Shown here: positions 12,201 to 23,000 of the stretch, one piece after another
How the letters are laid out: each line of letters starts with the position of its first letter
Position numbering within the stretch: position 1 is the stretch's first letter
Source of the DNA: Schistocephalus solidus
Lineage: Eukaryota; Platyhelminthes; Cestoda; Diphyllobothriidea; Diphyllobothriidae
Direction of reading: 5' to 3'
Assembly: GCA_017591395.1 (NCBI GenBank)
Contig: WEDG01001040.1
Span: 61,568-125,567 of the forward strand
Length of the DNA stretch: 64,000 bases
Position numbers and translations under genes: made by a program
Notes under the pieces: generated by a model
The model's input: the letters and a program-made list of their open reading frames with translations, nothing else
What the model was told of the DNA's origin: nothing
Databases searched by the model: none

Positions 12201-12633
12201 GTTATGGCTACTTCCGTTGAGCTTTTTAAGAAAAACCTGGACCAGTATAGCAGTGCCCGCTATAATATCCCCAGATCTTCTTAGTCACGTCCCAGTTGAA
12301 TCACACTCTTATATGACAATACTAATTTTATATTACAGTACCATTTTTATACCATTTTTATTATCTCAAACTCGTTGCATATGCCTCACTCACGAGAATC
12401 TCGTCACCAACAATAGCATGCACTCATGCTACTCGTAATATGCGCGTACACATTTATGTTTACTCTTTTCGATGAGCCAACAGCTGCTTATTTTCCGCAC
12501 GCTATTATGTAAACCAACTTTTTTACATTTTCATGATGTACCAGAGGCTTTAAACCATACTGTAACCAAGAGGGAGTTCAAAGGCGTTTGCCTATCTTTC
12601 CCTTAATAAACTTAACTTAAAGTAACTTAACTT
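9273..12633 (+). mobile_element. Near full-length CR1/Jockey-like LINE (LINE-1)
   Basis: A non-LTR retrotransposon with a 5' leader (9273-9480), a long ORF2 (about 9486-12284) and a 3' tail ending in AACTTAAC-type short repeats near 12605-12633 after a TTAATAAAC string. No ORF1 is seen, so the 5' end may be incomplete. The 3' end motif GGAGTTCAAAGGCG is shared with the LINE relic ending at about 32405, and a similar TTTCAAAGGC string occurs in the one ending at 15666, so these belong to one superfamily. Assignment to CR1 rather than another Jockey-superfamily clade is an inference from the SGVPQGSVLGP and FADD motifs and the tail. Confidence 0.85.
9486..12284 (+). pseudogene. LINE-1 ORF2: endonuclease + reverse transcriptase, disabled
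   Basis: The protein would cut the target and reverse-transcribe the element RNA. Endonuclease motifs, in order: NAQSM, SLTETWL, a glycine-rich GRQGGGV, IMGDFNAPLIDW at about 9880-9920, and LGRSDHVVLHWD near 10110. Reverse transcriptase: LGPDDIPPKLL, NYRPISLTS, YIDFKKAFDSVPHQ, SGVPQGSVLGPTLF and the catalytic FADD at about 11454-11465. The C-terminal tail has FRTFVRPKLEFAIQAWRPW and DTRKFFFSKRAVDAWNALP. Lesions: a frameshift near 9760, an in-frame stop at 10033-10035, a frameshift near 10268, and stops at 11631-11633 and 12030-12032. All catalytic residues are kept, so it died recently relative to its neighbours. Confidence 0.88.
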
Positions 12634-12669
12634 ACAAACTAGTTCACACTGAACTGAACTGAACTGAAC

Positions 12670-12970
12670 AACTCGTAACCTTTAAGTACTGTTTTTTATG
12701 AACATTATTTATGTCTCCCCTCGGTGCACATTCCCGCCTGCAGACCACAGCTCATTCTACTTACCCTGTAGACTACGTGTGCTTACATGACCTATTGCAT
12801 TACGTGCAACAGTGCGTACAGACTTCTCCAAATACTGCATATTTACAAACTAGTTCATCTTTCTGTACAGTTTTAGAGATTTCGCCTGCAATTTTTGATG
12901 CTCCCTTTTCAAACCTTTTGCTGCATGTAACAAGTAAGGAGCTCAAATAAACCAAACTGAACTGAAAGAC
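12670..12970 (+). mobile_element. Internally deleted LINE derivative
   Basis: Bases 12670-12840 repeat the LINE-1 leader (9273-9447) at about 95% identity by eye. The sequence then jumps to an unrelated AT-rich stretch ending AAATAAACC followed by AACTGAACTGAA short repeats. That is a 5' leader joined to a 3'-type end with all coding sequence missing, which suits a non-autonomous derivative. The string ACAAACTAGTTCA occurs at its junction (12843) and just upstream (12634). Confidence 0.55.
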
Positions 12971-13252
12971 CTCTCTGATGATATTCTGGACTTTATTTTG
13001 CCTGTCAAACATGCACAGAGGGTATTAATAGGAGACTATCACCCTGGAGTCATTTGCATCCGAGAAAGCACAATGGGCATAAAATAGGCCATTAGGGTAC
13101 GCCAATTTGAACTGGTTCACAAAAGAAGGGATTTCTAATAGGTATATGCAAAGCGGCACAAATTTAGTTGACGTATATTTGAAGTTTAACAGGTAGTTTC
13201 CTTGACGATCCAATTGATGAACAGTCAACTTTGCTCATTTGCAGACAGTCTA
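12971..13252. other. Spacer before the inverted repeat
   Basis: About 280 bases between the LINE derivative and the outer edge of the left inverted-repeat arm. No gene or repeat was recognised. Confidence 0.5.
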
Positions 13253-13835
13253 AAGTCTTGAAAATTTAGGATGTGTGCGAATCAAAATAAAACGCAATTT
13301 GAAGGAGCTGTTTGAATAAGAAACGCGCGTAAGTGTATAAGTTCAAGGAGGTTATAAAAGCTGGCTATAATTAATCCTGGTGTGAAAGAAGGTTTTTGCC
13401 GAGAATTATGCTATAGAATCTTCGGTTAAAATGAAAATGTTAACAGCCGTCATCATCTTGCCTGGTATTAAGTTAAATGGTCATCTCACACGTTAGTTAA
13501 AGAAGAACATTCAGAGGTACACTCTCGTGCGCTCGCATCTGAGCTTGTATAGTTGAAGGCGCAGGTGATTTTTGCTTGCAAACGCGAAAAAATCCTACAG
13601 GTTTCAGACCCTAACACAAACCTTTTCCTAAAACAATAAACCGGTAGCAGTGTTCAGAACCTTGCCATGATTGAGGAAATGAACCTCAATATCTTCCTGC
13701 TAACCGAACCTTTAGCTTTAATGCTCAAAGCCTAAGTGGGCGTTCGATTAGTTGGTTACAATAAACTCTGCTCACTTCAGTTCAACTTATTGAGGTGAGT
13801 AGGCGTAAGCATTTGAGTACCTTATGTGCAGCCCA

Positions 13836-15555
13836 GGGAGTCTCAGAGGCTACTGGGGAAACGACAAAAGAAAAGGGTAAAACAGGATCTGCTGATATTT
13901 CAAAATTTATTGAATGATACGCAAGAAAATGGTGTGACAGTCGACAGCAAAAAGATCTTTCGATTGCGGCCTCTTGTTACCGCCATATCTACAAACAAAA
14001 AAGGTACGGTGTCGTTCCCAATGGACACAGTAAGAAAAACTCTGAAACAGCTACAGCCCACTAAATCACCTGGCCCAGATGGTATATCCGCAAAAGTTCT
14101 CAATGAACTCACAGACCAGCTGGCCTCTCCGCTCTCCAAGATATTTGAAAGTTCGATGGAGGCGGGGGCTCTGCCTACCGAGTGGAAGATAGCCATTATA
14201 ACCCCCATCTATAAAGGAGGAGAGAGGACATCACCAAACTATTTTCGAACAGTCAGCCTCACAAGTATCTGTTGCAAAATGATGGAGAAGATAATCAAAA
14301 CGAAACTTATGAGGCATCTTGAAGAGAATAACTTGCTGAGTTCATATCAACATGGATTTTGAAATGGTCGATCCTGCCTCACAAACCTGCTCACATCCAT
14401 GAAAAGTTGGACAAAAATCATTAGAAATGGGTCTGTCAGTCGATGCAGTCTACATTGACTTTAGCAAAGCCTTTGACAGGGTTCCACACAAACGTCTGAT
14501 CTTTAAGCTCCGTCAAATGGGTGTGACTGGCAACCTACTCAAATGGTTGGTTGACTTTCTAACAGACAGGCGCCAGCGTGTTTGTATTGGAGACACCAAG
14601 TCTCATTTGGAAACCGTTCACAGTGGAGTTCCGCAGGGCAGCGTTCTGGGTCCCATTTTGTTTCTGATATACGTAAACGACTGCCTGGATTGTCTGACAT
14701 GCGAGAAGGTAATGTTCGCTGATGATTTGAAGTTATGGAACTCGATTGAAAAACCGGAGGATGCGCGGAAATTACAACAAAACTTAGATCGCTTGCAAAC
14801 ATGGTGTGATGAGTGGCTGCTGAATCTTAATCTTTACAAATGCCAAATAATCCGACTGCGGTCTAGTTCCAGAAGGATGATTAGGTTTGAATACCAGTAC
14901 TTCATCAGTGGTCACCAACTCCAGGAGTTAAATATTCTAAAGGACTTGGGTATATGGATAACACCAACTCTCAAACCATCGTCGCACTGTGCGAATATCG
15001 CAAAGAAAGCTATGTGTATCTTAGGCGCAATCAGGAGATCCTTCGTTACTTCTGACGGAGAGCTTTTTGGGCGCGTGTTTGGAACATTTATCCAGCAGGT
15101 GTTGGAATATTGCGATCAGGCGTGGCGCCCTTGGACGAAACATGACTACGCTCTGCTGAAGAAAGTTCAACGGAGGGCAAGGAAACTAGTCAGGGGATTG
15201 GAATGCCTACCCTATGAGGGCCGCCTAGAAAGACTTAAAATTTTTCCTCTCTCTTATAGGCAATACAGAGGGGATATTATCTTAGTCTTCAAACTGGTCA
15301 GAGGAGTTGATTGTGCCCTTCAGATGGCAAACTTTTTTGAATTGGCAAACATGACAAGTCTCCGAGGTCACCAATACAAACTGAAAAGAAAACACGCCAA
15401 ACTTGAAGTGCGGGCCAACTTATTTCCCAACGGTTGATTGAAGAGTGGAACAAAATGCCAGCTTCAGTTGTTCAGGCTGAAGGCGTTGAAATGTTTAAAA
15501 GAAGACTTGATGCATTTTTACTTGATGAACATATATTTAGTCGACAGCAATGATC
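13836..15555 (+). pseudogene. LINE-2 reverse transcriptase, disabled
   Basis: Motifs in order: SPGPDGISAKVLNEL, MMEKIIKTKLMRHLEENN, YIDFSKAFDRVPHKRL, SGVPQGSVLGPILFLIYVND, catalytic FADD at 14714-14725, QAWRPWTKHDYALLKKVQRRA, then after a frameshift near 15425 RLIEEWNKMP and a final stop at about 15551. Lesions: stop at 14360-14362, frameshift near 14415 and frameshift near 15425. Endonuclease sequence is absent. Same broad family as LINE-1 but clearly a different subfamily. Confidence 0.85.
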
Positions 15556-15666
15556 GATATACTAAAACGACTATCGCCATGTAACATTTGCTTGTTTTGC
15601 TAGCGTCTATCTGTAAATAGGGGTTTCAAAGGCTCTGCCTATCTCCCTTATATATACTGAATAATA
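13836..15666 (+). mobile_element. 5'-truncated CR1-like LINE (LINE-2), exact ends known
   Basis: The uninterrupted site in the right arm fixes the ends: left flank ...GTGCAGCCCA, right flank ATATGGAGTG. The element is 1831 bp, starts inside the region before the reverse transcriptase, and ends in ACTGAATAATA. No target-site duplication is evident, as often in CR1-type elements. It sits in the 3' tail of an older LINE copy. Confidence 0.88.
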
Positions 15667-16194
15667 ATATGGAGTGTGGTGTAATGACAAACCCTGTTGT
15701 TTGCAATAGTTCAAAGGGGATCATAAATTACGACGATTTGGATATGAGTCTCAAGGGTTCAGTTCAATCTCTCATCGCTGCGGTTCATTTTGCGATATAA
15801 GCCTTTTAATGCTTTCCATTGATATGGGTATCACAACATCAGCGAGGACGCCTAACATAGTTTAACCACACTGATATATAAGGAGAACCTGCGCACATCA
15901 AGTCTCACCTACCAAATGGGCACTTTTTAATGGCTGATCTCGGCGATCGTTCATGGTATGAAATTCAAAAAGTCCTCAAAAGCCACACAAAAATTCAATC
16001 TCTTCACAATGTGGAATACTTTTTTTCTTTTCAGTGCATTTTATTGAGGCAATTAAGCATGGGCCTCTGAGTACCGTATTTGTAACGCGAGAGTAAGTGT
16101 GGTGTACAGAGAAACCATTTGGATTGCAATGCTTCAAAGAGGACCATACAATATGACAAATGGGCGTGAGTCTGGAGGGGAAAGTTAAATCAAT

Positions 16195-17760
16195 CATTGC
16201 TCCAACTGGTAATGAAACATAAATATATGGAGGTTCCTTTTAAAGCTTTCCAGCTATTGAGGCATCACAACATCAGCAGGGAGGGCATTTCATTATGTAA
16301 CCACTTTGATAGAGAAGGAGAACTTGTGCACATCCCGCCTGGCTTGTTGAATGCGCAGTTTACATGGGCGACCGCGTAGATTGGTTGTAGTAGCGCCTTT
16401 TTATTGAGAATTTTAGAATTTATGTTTGGTTAGCGATGAGAAGGCACTGTCGAAATTCCACGCCGTCCGCAAATGTCAGGCAACAATCCAATCCCTTCAA
16501 AATGCGAAACATCTGTAGGAGATCCCTACGCATTTCCCAATAACTGGAAGGAAACATAATTAGATTTCCTAGGTGGGTTACATATGAAAAGAAGCTTTGA
16601 CTCTTAACCATTTTCGTGGCACCTCTTTGTACTCTTTCCAAACAGTTCTGATCTTGAACTATCCATGGTCTCCAGGCTTGTATAGCAGATTATAATGTGA
16701 ACTCACGAAGGTTCAAAAAATCTTGTTGAAGCGATCTTCATCGAAATCCAAAAGACTCTCCTGATGGCATGCAAAAAAATATATTGAGTAGTTTGCCATT
16801 CTGGAGCAGTGAGTGGATGGTTATAAAGTGCTGTTCGTCAGGACAGCAAGGTCTTTTTGGGTCTCCAAGTATTGTGATACTGCATCATTGAGAAAGTAGC
16901 TTCTTCTCTCGGTGGATCCAGTTAGGTTGCGTCAGAGAAGTAATGTCCTTTTTCAACCTTGATCCACATAAACCAATGATTCAACCACTCCTTCCACCGA
17001 CTTAGCTTGTTTTGCAATCTGTCTTCGTTGGCAGGGCTCCGAATTACACTGAAGATTTTAATTTCATCTGCAATAATTGCTGCTTCACAGTACAGATCTC
17101 TGACATATTCGTCAACTTACATTAGGAATAGAATGGGTCCTAGCACTGAACCGCGGGGAAACACACTTTTGACCGCAGAAGAACTTAATCTCATTTGGCC
17201 AATGCATACAACCTGGTGTTGACCCACGAGGAGGTCCTCACTCCATTGTAGGAGGTCACTTCTGATTCCTATTCCTTCTAGCTTGTAAAACAGTCTCTGT
17301 TGTGGTATATTGTTGATGGCCTTTTGAAAATTAATGAATTCCATGTGAATTGCGCGCCTATCTTAGAGAGCTCTGATCCAACTCTGGAGCGATTGTAGAA
17401 GATTAATCGTGCATGATCTTTCTTTTTAGAACCGGTTTTGACAGTTTGAGTAACAAGTTATAGGTCCTTAGGAGTAGCACGCATTCGCTCTTAATGACCC
17501 TTTCCATAAGCCTGCTGCGGATGCATCTCAAGTTTATGGGCCTGTTAGTTTTCACTGACATGCGGCTACCGCTTTTGTATAGGGGAGTTATATGCGACCG
17601 CTTCCGATCCATAGGAAGTGTTTCAAAGTTAAATGAACTTTGCAAGAGCACTGACTGATGCAGTAAGTTCGCTGGCGAGTTCTCTGAGAAGCTTGGCTGG
17701 ATGGTCATCCAGCCCGGCAGATGTCAGTTATTTTAATTCCTTTAAATCTCTTCGGATCTG
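16195..17760 (-). pseudogene. Old CR1-like LINE relic in left arm
   Basis: Minus-strand pieces 17708-17403 (RKRSHITPLYKSGSRMS and MERVIKSECV), 17344-17117 (FINFQKAINNIPQQRLFYKL, FPRGSVLGPILFLM) and 16641-16420 (MERVQRGATKMVKSQ, WEMRRDLLQMFRILKG) are successive blocks of a reverse transcriptase plus tail. The aspartate of the YIDF block is replaced (FINF) and PQG has become PRG, so it is long dead. Its mirror copy lies in the right arm. Confidence 0.8.
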
Positions 17761-17861
17761 AAATTCTGAAAAAAGATATGGTTCATGCTTGGAGATGAAG
17801 AAATCTTGTGTCAATTGTGTAAACCAAGTGAAAAAACGGTTAAACCTTCTCGGCACTCTAG

Positions 17862-19205
17862 ATTGGCCGAGCGTTTTTTCAACTTATTCTCCAAGTTTTT
17901 TTCTCGATATATTGCAAGGTCTAAGGGAAGGTCCCTCAAGTTAATTCCCAAAAATATCTTTATATCAAACCCTGCTTCTCCCACGGTCCCACGATTTCTT
18001 CAAAATCGACTCAAAAATTACGAAAGCAGCTTGAGTGTCCTTTCATAAGTTCATTATCGGTTCACTTAAGGATCACATAATTATTTGAATAAGCTTAAAA
18101 GATGAAGCACGCGTGAGCTAAGCGTTGAGCGTCTCTAGCAATTAGCGTTGCAAATTCTTTGAGATTTGTTGCTCCAGTCTTCCGTTACCGTTCCCAACTA
18201 TCTCTTTCAAAGTCATTCCACCTTTATTCGGTCGCAGTAATACTTTTGTGGCAGAGGATTTGGACAGAGCAGAATTGTTAAGTTCCTTCTTCGCCAAAAA
18301 TTTTACCGTTGAAACCAATCCCATCCCTTCGATCCCGCTGACGTCTCATGAGTTGCTCACTAACATTTATTTTGTTCCCGCAAATATTCAGAAACAGATA
18401 AGCCAACTTAATCAATCTCAATCATATGGAACCGACAAAATCCCCAATTCCCTTATTAAACAGATATGTGATTTTCCCCCTTTGCTGAGCAAAGTTTTAT
18501 CAGTTTTTCTCCAGAATGGTTTCTTTCCTGATTTTTGGAACATTTCTACGATTATTCAGTATTTAAATCCATTGCGTGTATTCCTTCTCTAACTCTACGA
18601 TCGAATGGTGCCAAGAACAAATTCATTCAGACTTAGGCGCTCTTTCGGCCTGGAGGTCCACATGGCTAATTGAGTTCTCACCTACTAAGTGTCGCTATAT
18701 GAGTTTTGGGCCTCTAAGGCTGCCGCAACCTCTGATTGTTGAAGGTTTCCCTATGATTGAATGTTCCATTATCAAGGACTTTGCCTTAAGCTACGCCAAT
18801 AAATTAGATCTTTCGCCTCATGCCGATAGAATAACCGCCAAAGCTGCTCAAATTTGCGGCTTTATTTCTTATAATTTCTACCTTCCTAGAAATTAAATTA
18901 AGACTCTATCGTATGTTTGTACTTCCCATTCTTGAATTTTGCTCTCCATTCTTTGGTTTAATGAACGAATCTAGCCGTTCAAAAATTGAAAATGTACAAA
19001 GACATTTCACAAAAAACTCCTATTTCCGACTCTTTCAACTACTTCCTACTCAACAAGATGCCAGCTAACGAAGCTAAAATTTCTTTGGGTCAGGAGAATT
19101 GAAGCAGGATTTGTCTCCTTTTCCGACTTAATAATAGTTCATTTCTCACCAAGCTTTCCGTCATTACCCCCGTTAGTCTTCCTTATAACCTAAGAAATTC
19201 TGCAC
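17862..19205 (+). pseudogene. LINE-3 fragment, second LINE family, partly in left arm
   Basis: From about 18240 the plus strand reads AEDLDRAELLSSFFAKNF, then SQSYGTDKIPNSLIKQICD and LQNGFFPDFWN, the front half of a reverse transcriptase. The catalytic middle is missing. From 18576 the C-terminal part follows (GALSAWRSTWLIEFSPTK, MIECSIIKDF, LPILEFCSPFFGLMNESS) to PYNLRNS near 19190. The left arm ends inside this fragment. The frame 17785-18048 just upstream may be its earlier part but I cannot identify it. Confidence 0.65.
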
Positions 19206-19210
19206 TAATT

Positions 19211-21240
19211 ATGCCTTTACTTCAGACTCTGGTTTTCATCCACCGCCCCAAAATTGTAATAGTTACAGAGACATGGGCAACACCCTATGTATCCGACACC
19301 AAACTCTCTATTCCAGGCTACGCTTACATTAGGAATGATCGACACGAGGGCCGTGGTGGAGGAAGCTGTATCTATGTTCAGCAAGCACTTACATTTCTTC
19401 CGTTGGACTATCGACAATTTACCGCGGTAGAAGAGAGCTGTTGGCTCCGAGTAGTTCTAAAAGATAACTACTCTTTACTCGGTGGTAGTGTCTATCGCCC
19501 ACCCAATGCCAGCGAGGATTACGATCTTTGTCTCTCGCAGGCATTTCACGCTGCAGCTGACTTAAATCTGAAGTACTGCTTGATTGCAGGTGACTTTAAA
19601 TCTTCCTGAAGTTCATTGGTTTCCAACTTCCGGTCCTGCAAAGTTCGAAGACCTACTTGAGGCCATAGATATAGGCATGTGGGACCAGGTAGTTGATTTT
19701 CCCACCCAAGGATCAAACACACTTGATCTTATTTTCTGTAGAGGTTGTCAGCCATTGTCCGTGTCACCTTTAGATCCACTTGGGAGTTCTGATCATGCTA
19801 TAGTTTTTTTACACTAGAACTAGAGTCTATTGAAACTTTTTTCCGAAAAATATAGCTTTTTCCGTGATTTCAAATCAGCAAATATGAGGGAATTGCTAAC
19901 ACACCTAAATTCCCAGACTGGATTAACTTCTCTGTATGTTCGGATGAGAAATGTTTGTACTGATACTTTTTACAAAGTTCTTATTAATGCCAAGGATGAA
20001 GTCTACCTCCCTTTATCATTCCGCCGTAGACTGCGTAGACTCTCCCGTCGTTTTCATCTACAAAACGACACTTCCCTACTGCCCTTGATCCAACAAATCT
20101 TCGAAGAGGCTAAGAGGCTGTCTGACAAAAAAAGACTAGCTGATGAGGTTTACTTTGCCGAAAACCCTTCGTTAAATTTTCCGAAGCTCTCTTCGTGCAC
20201 AGTAAAAGCGCAGAGAAAAACGCAGCACCCCGTACGTCGAAACGCCTTAGAAAACCCTATAGCTGACGCTAAGTTGACTTCTGATAGCTTCAATGCTTTC
20301 GTTTCTAGAATGTTTAGTGAACATACTGTCACTTCCTTTCCTAACATTTGGGTTTGGACCGGTAACGTCCTAAAAACCACAACTTTTACCCTCTGGGACG
20401 TGACCGTAGCCATTCGGCGTTCTCGTCAATCGTTCAGTCCTGGACCAGATGGCGTCCCGGTCAGCGTTCTAAAGGCGAATGCGAATGATATGTTTACGTC
20501 GCTTCTGTATAAGATATTAAATCTTGCTCTTGAAAGTGAAAATTTCCCTATTTTATGGAAGGAATCGCACATACTGCCTATACCCTAAACGCGGCCGACC
20601 TACGTCATTTGATGACTTTAGGCCAATAAATACACTACCAGCAGTCTCGAAGATCTTCGAGACCTTGATCAAAGACAAGATGATGCGTCACCTGACAGAG
20701 AATAACCTACTTAATGCGGCTCAGCATGGGTTTCTCGAAAATGGTCTTGTGGCACTTGCCAGCTCTCTTTCTTAGATCATTTTCTACAATCTAGAGACAG
20801 TGGTTTTGCAATTTATACCGTTTACTTCGATTTCACGAAGGCCTTTGATCGTGTTAACCATGATCTCCTACTGCTGAAAATCGCCTTCCTTGGCATAGGC
20901 AACAAGCTTCTGAACTTGATAACCTCCTATTTGAATGATCACGCACAACGGGTTAACATTTCTGATGATATCTCCAACCCCACCTACGTGAGGAGCGGAG
21001 TTATTCAGGGCAGCGTGCTCGGTCCACTTCTATTTTGCCTCTTTGTCAACGATGTTCCTGATTGTTTTCAGTATGGTAGGCCCTTTATGTACGCTGACGA
21101 TTTAAAAGTTTGCCTATCGAGATAAACTGCTCAATCGCAACATCGTGCTTGAGATCTTAAAAAAGGATCGTCAGGCCTTCGCTCAGTGGTTTCGCACATG
21201 GTTCCTATCACTTTCTTGGCACAAGTATTTAGAATTGAGA
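19211..21240 (+). pseudogene. LINE-4, endonuclease + reverse transcriptase, disabled
   Basis: Starts directly after LINE-3 with no leader. Endonuclease: IVIVTETWATPYVSD, IPGYAYIRNDR, RGGGSCIYV, SVYRPPNASEDY, LIAGDF and LGSSDHAIVFL. Reverse transcriptase: SFSPGPDGVPVSVLK, FRPINTLPAVSKIFE, YFDFTKAFDRVNHDLL, SGVIQGSVLGPLLFCLFVND and the catalytic YADD at about 21087. Frameshifts occur near 19600, 19820, 20590 and 20775, and a stop follows at 21123. The C-terminal tail is missing. It fills most of the spacer between the two inverted arms. Confidence 0.8.
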
Positions 21241-21702
21241 ATTTATATTTGGTAAGCACCGGCAAGGCAATGTCTTAGCTAAATTTAAAGAAGCGCTCTG
21301 TCCAAATCCTCTGCAATAAAAGTATAACTGCGATCGAATAAAGGTGAAATGACTTCGTGAGAGATAGTAGGGAAACGGAGACGGAAGACTGGAGCAACAA
21401 ATCTCTAAGAATTTGCAACGCGAATTGCTAGAGACGCTCTACGCTTAGCTCTTGCGTGCTTCATCTTTTAAGCGTATTCAAATAATTCTGTGATCCTTAC
21501 GTGAACCGATAATGAACTTATGAAAGGACCCTCAAGCTGCTTTCGTAATTTTTGCGTCGATTTTGAAGAAATCGTGGGACAGTGGGAGAAGCAGGGTTTG
21601 ATATAAAGATATTTTTGGGAATTAACTTGAGGGACCTTCTCTTAGGCCTTGCAATATATCGAAAAAAAAACTTGGAGAATAAGTTGAAAAACGCTCGGCC
21701 AA

Positions 21703-22403
21703 TCACTGCTGCGCACGATATTTGATGCTTGCGAAAGGTCAGATGATGGTGCGGCCCGTCGATAGGCACTACAGCACGATGATAACTTCACATAGGGAGG
21801 GTTAAATTCTGACTTTGGAGTGCCTTGATGAGCAGGAGTGTCAATATTATCAGATCTGGAGGTGGACACCGATGTCTGTTGACTAGAACATGCGGTACCG
21901 CTTGGTAGCATTCTATGATTCTGTCTGCATGAGTGGCTAGTTTATCCAACAGGGTGCTCGTGTCGAGCATAGCCAATACCTGCTGCATGGGCGGGGGCTT
22001 ATCAAGCCAGATCTGTCGGAAAATTGCATCATCCATATATGACGACCAGCAAGCAAAGAGCATGTGTCGTGGTGGGAAGGTGTTTGATCGCCAAGTTCGA
22101 CTTGCGTGAAAAGCTCACGCAACGTCGGTTATGCCAGCCCACACGATTAATTAGCATCCTTCAACTGGGTGTATGGCTCCTCAGCAGGGATAGGATCAAG
22201 GAGGTCCTCGACGTCAATGGCAACATCGAAAGTGATTGCACTACGTATGAATAACGCGTGCGTTCACTAGTGATACGGCGCGTCGAGAAAACTGCCTCGA
22301 TCTGCCTAAACCATACGCGAGGGTTGCTCGGCGTAAATGGGGGCAATTTGAAAGAGAGGTTATGGACGTCAAGAGAGTCTGCGTTAGTCATATTTTCCGT
22401 CAT
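21703..22403 (-). pseudogene. gag: Second, truncated Gypsy gag copy
   Basis: Repeats the gag start (MTENMTNADSLDVHNLSFKL) after the internal LTR and continues with several small indels relative to the first copy (RELFTQVELGDQTPS, QQVLAMLDTSTLLDKLATHA, CYQAVPHVLVN). It ends abruptly at 21703, fused to the host sequence of the inverted arm. Confidence 0.85.
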
Positions 22404-22450
22404 AGTAAGTGATATGGTGCGTTATGATAGAAAAGCGGGGTCACAAATTT

Positions 22451-22940
22451 TGTAGTGTAGACGAGGGTCGAAACTGCTAAGAACCGATGTGTACAAAATA
22501 AATTAACGCTTAGTGGAGAATTGTGTCTAAACTACAAACGACAAAAGGACGGCAAAAATGTCAGAGGATTGTTAGAATGCAGACTCACGAAAAACGCAGC
22601 TTCTAGATAGCGAGTGTTGTTGAGGATTGTAATGAACTCTAAGCTAGATCCAGAAAGCTAGGCATCAAGGATGAGGAACAGAATCAGAAGTTCAATTGAG
22701 ACGGCGATCAGTTGAATGCAATCGAGAAATGAAGATCAATCATTGCAATTGACTGCAAGTAATTAAGAGAGATCAATACAATCAAGATTGCAGCGGCGAC
22801 ATGCAGCAGCGAAACAGAAGACGTCCAACATGCCGGTTGAAGCTGGCTGTTGTGTTTTATTTAGCACATTAAAACAAGGGATCATAAAGATTAAGGTAAA
22901 CAAGAAAGATACAAAGTTGTAAATTGTACAAATACCTACA
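22451..22940 (-). repeat. 3' (internal) LTR of the Gypsy element
   Basis: 490 bp with the same termini. Differences from the other LTR are scattered single bases and small indels, roughly 96-97% identity by eye, so the insertion is fairly young. On the pol side the purine-rich GGTGGGTGAG directly upstream may be the polypurine tract. Confidence 0.83.
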
Positions 22941-23000
22941 CAACTCACCCACCAGAGCGTTTTTTGTACAAAAAAAGGCTCGATGAAAAAAAGCAAAATA

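Larger units (their letters stand above)
13253..18273 (+). repeat. Left arm of a large inverted repeat
   Basis: Bases 13253-18273 reappear in reverse complement at 21295-29718. Outer edge: AAGTCTTGAAAATTTAGG at 13253 matches the complement ending at 29718. Inner edge: GAGGATTTGGACAGAGC ending at 18273 matches its complement starting at 21295. Removing the LINE inserted at 13836-15666 leaves about 3.19 kb. Similarity by eye is roughly 95% with small indels. The arm body is itself old LINE-derived DNA on the minus strand. Confidence 0.9.

Noticed and set aside
13640..13760. Possible endonuclease start (FNAQSLSG and MNLNIFLLTEP) in the left arm.
   Set aside because: The two strings lie in different frames and in the wrong order for a LINE endonuclease; most likely chance.
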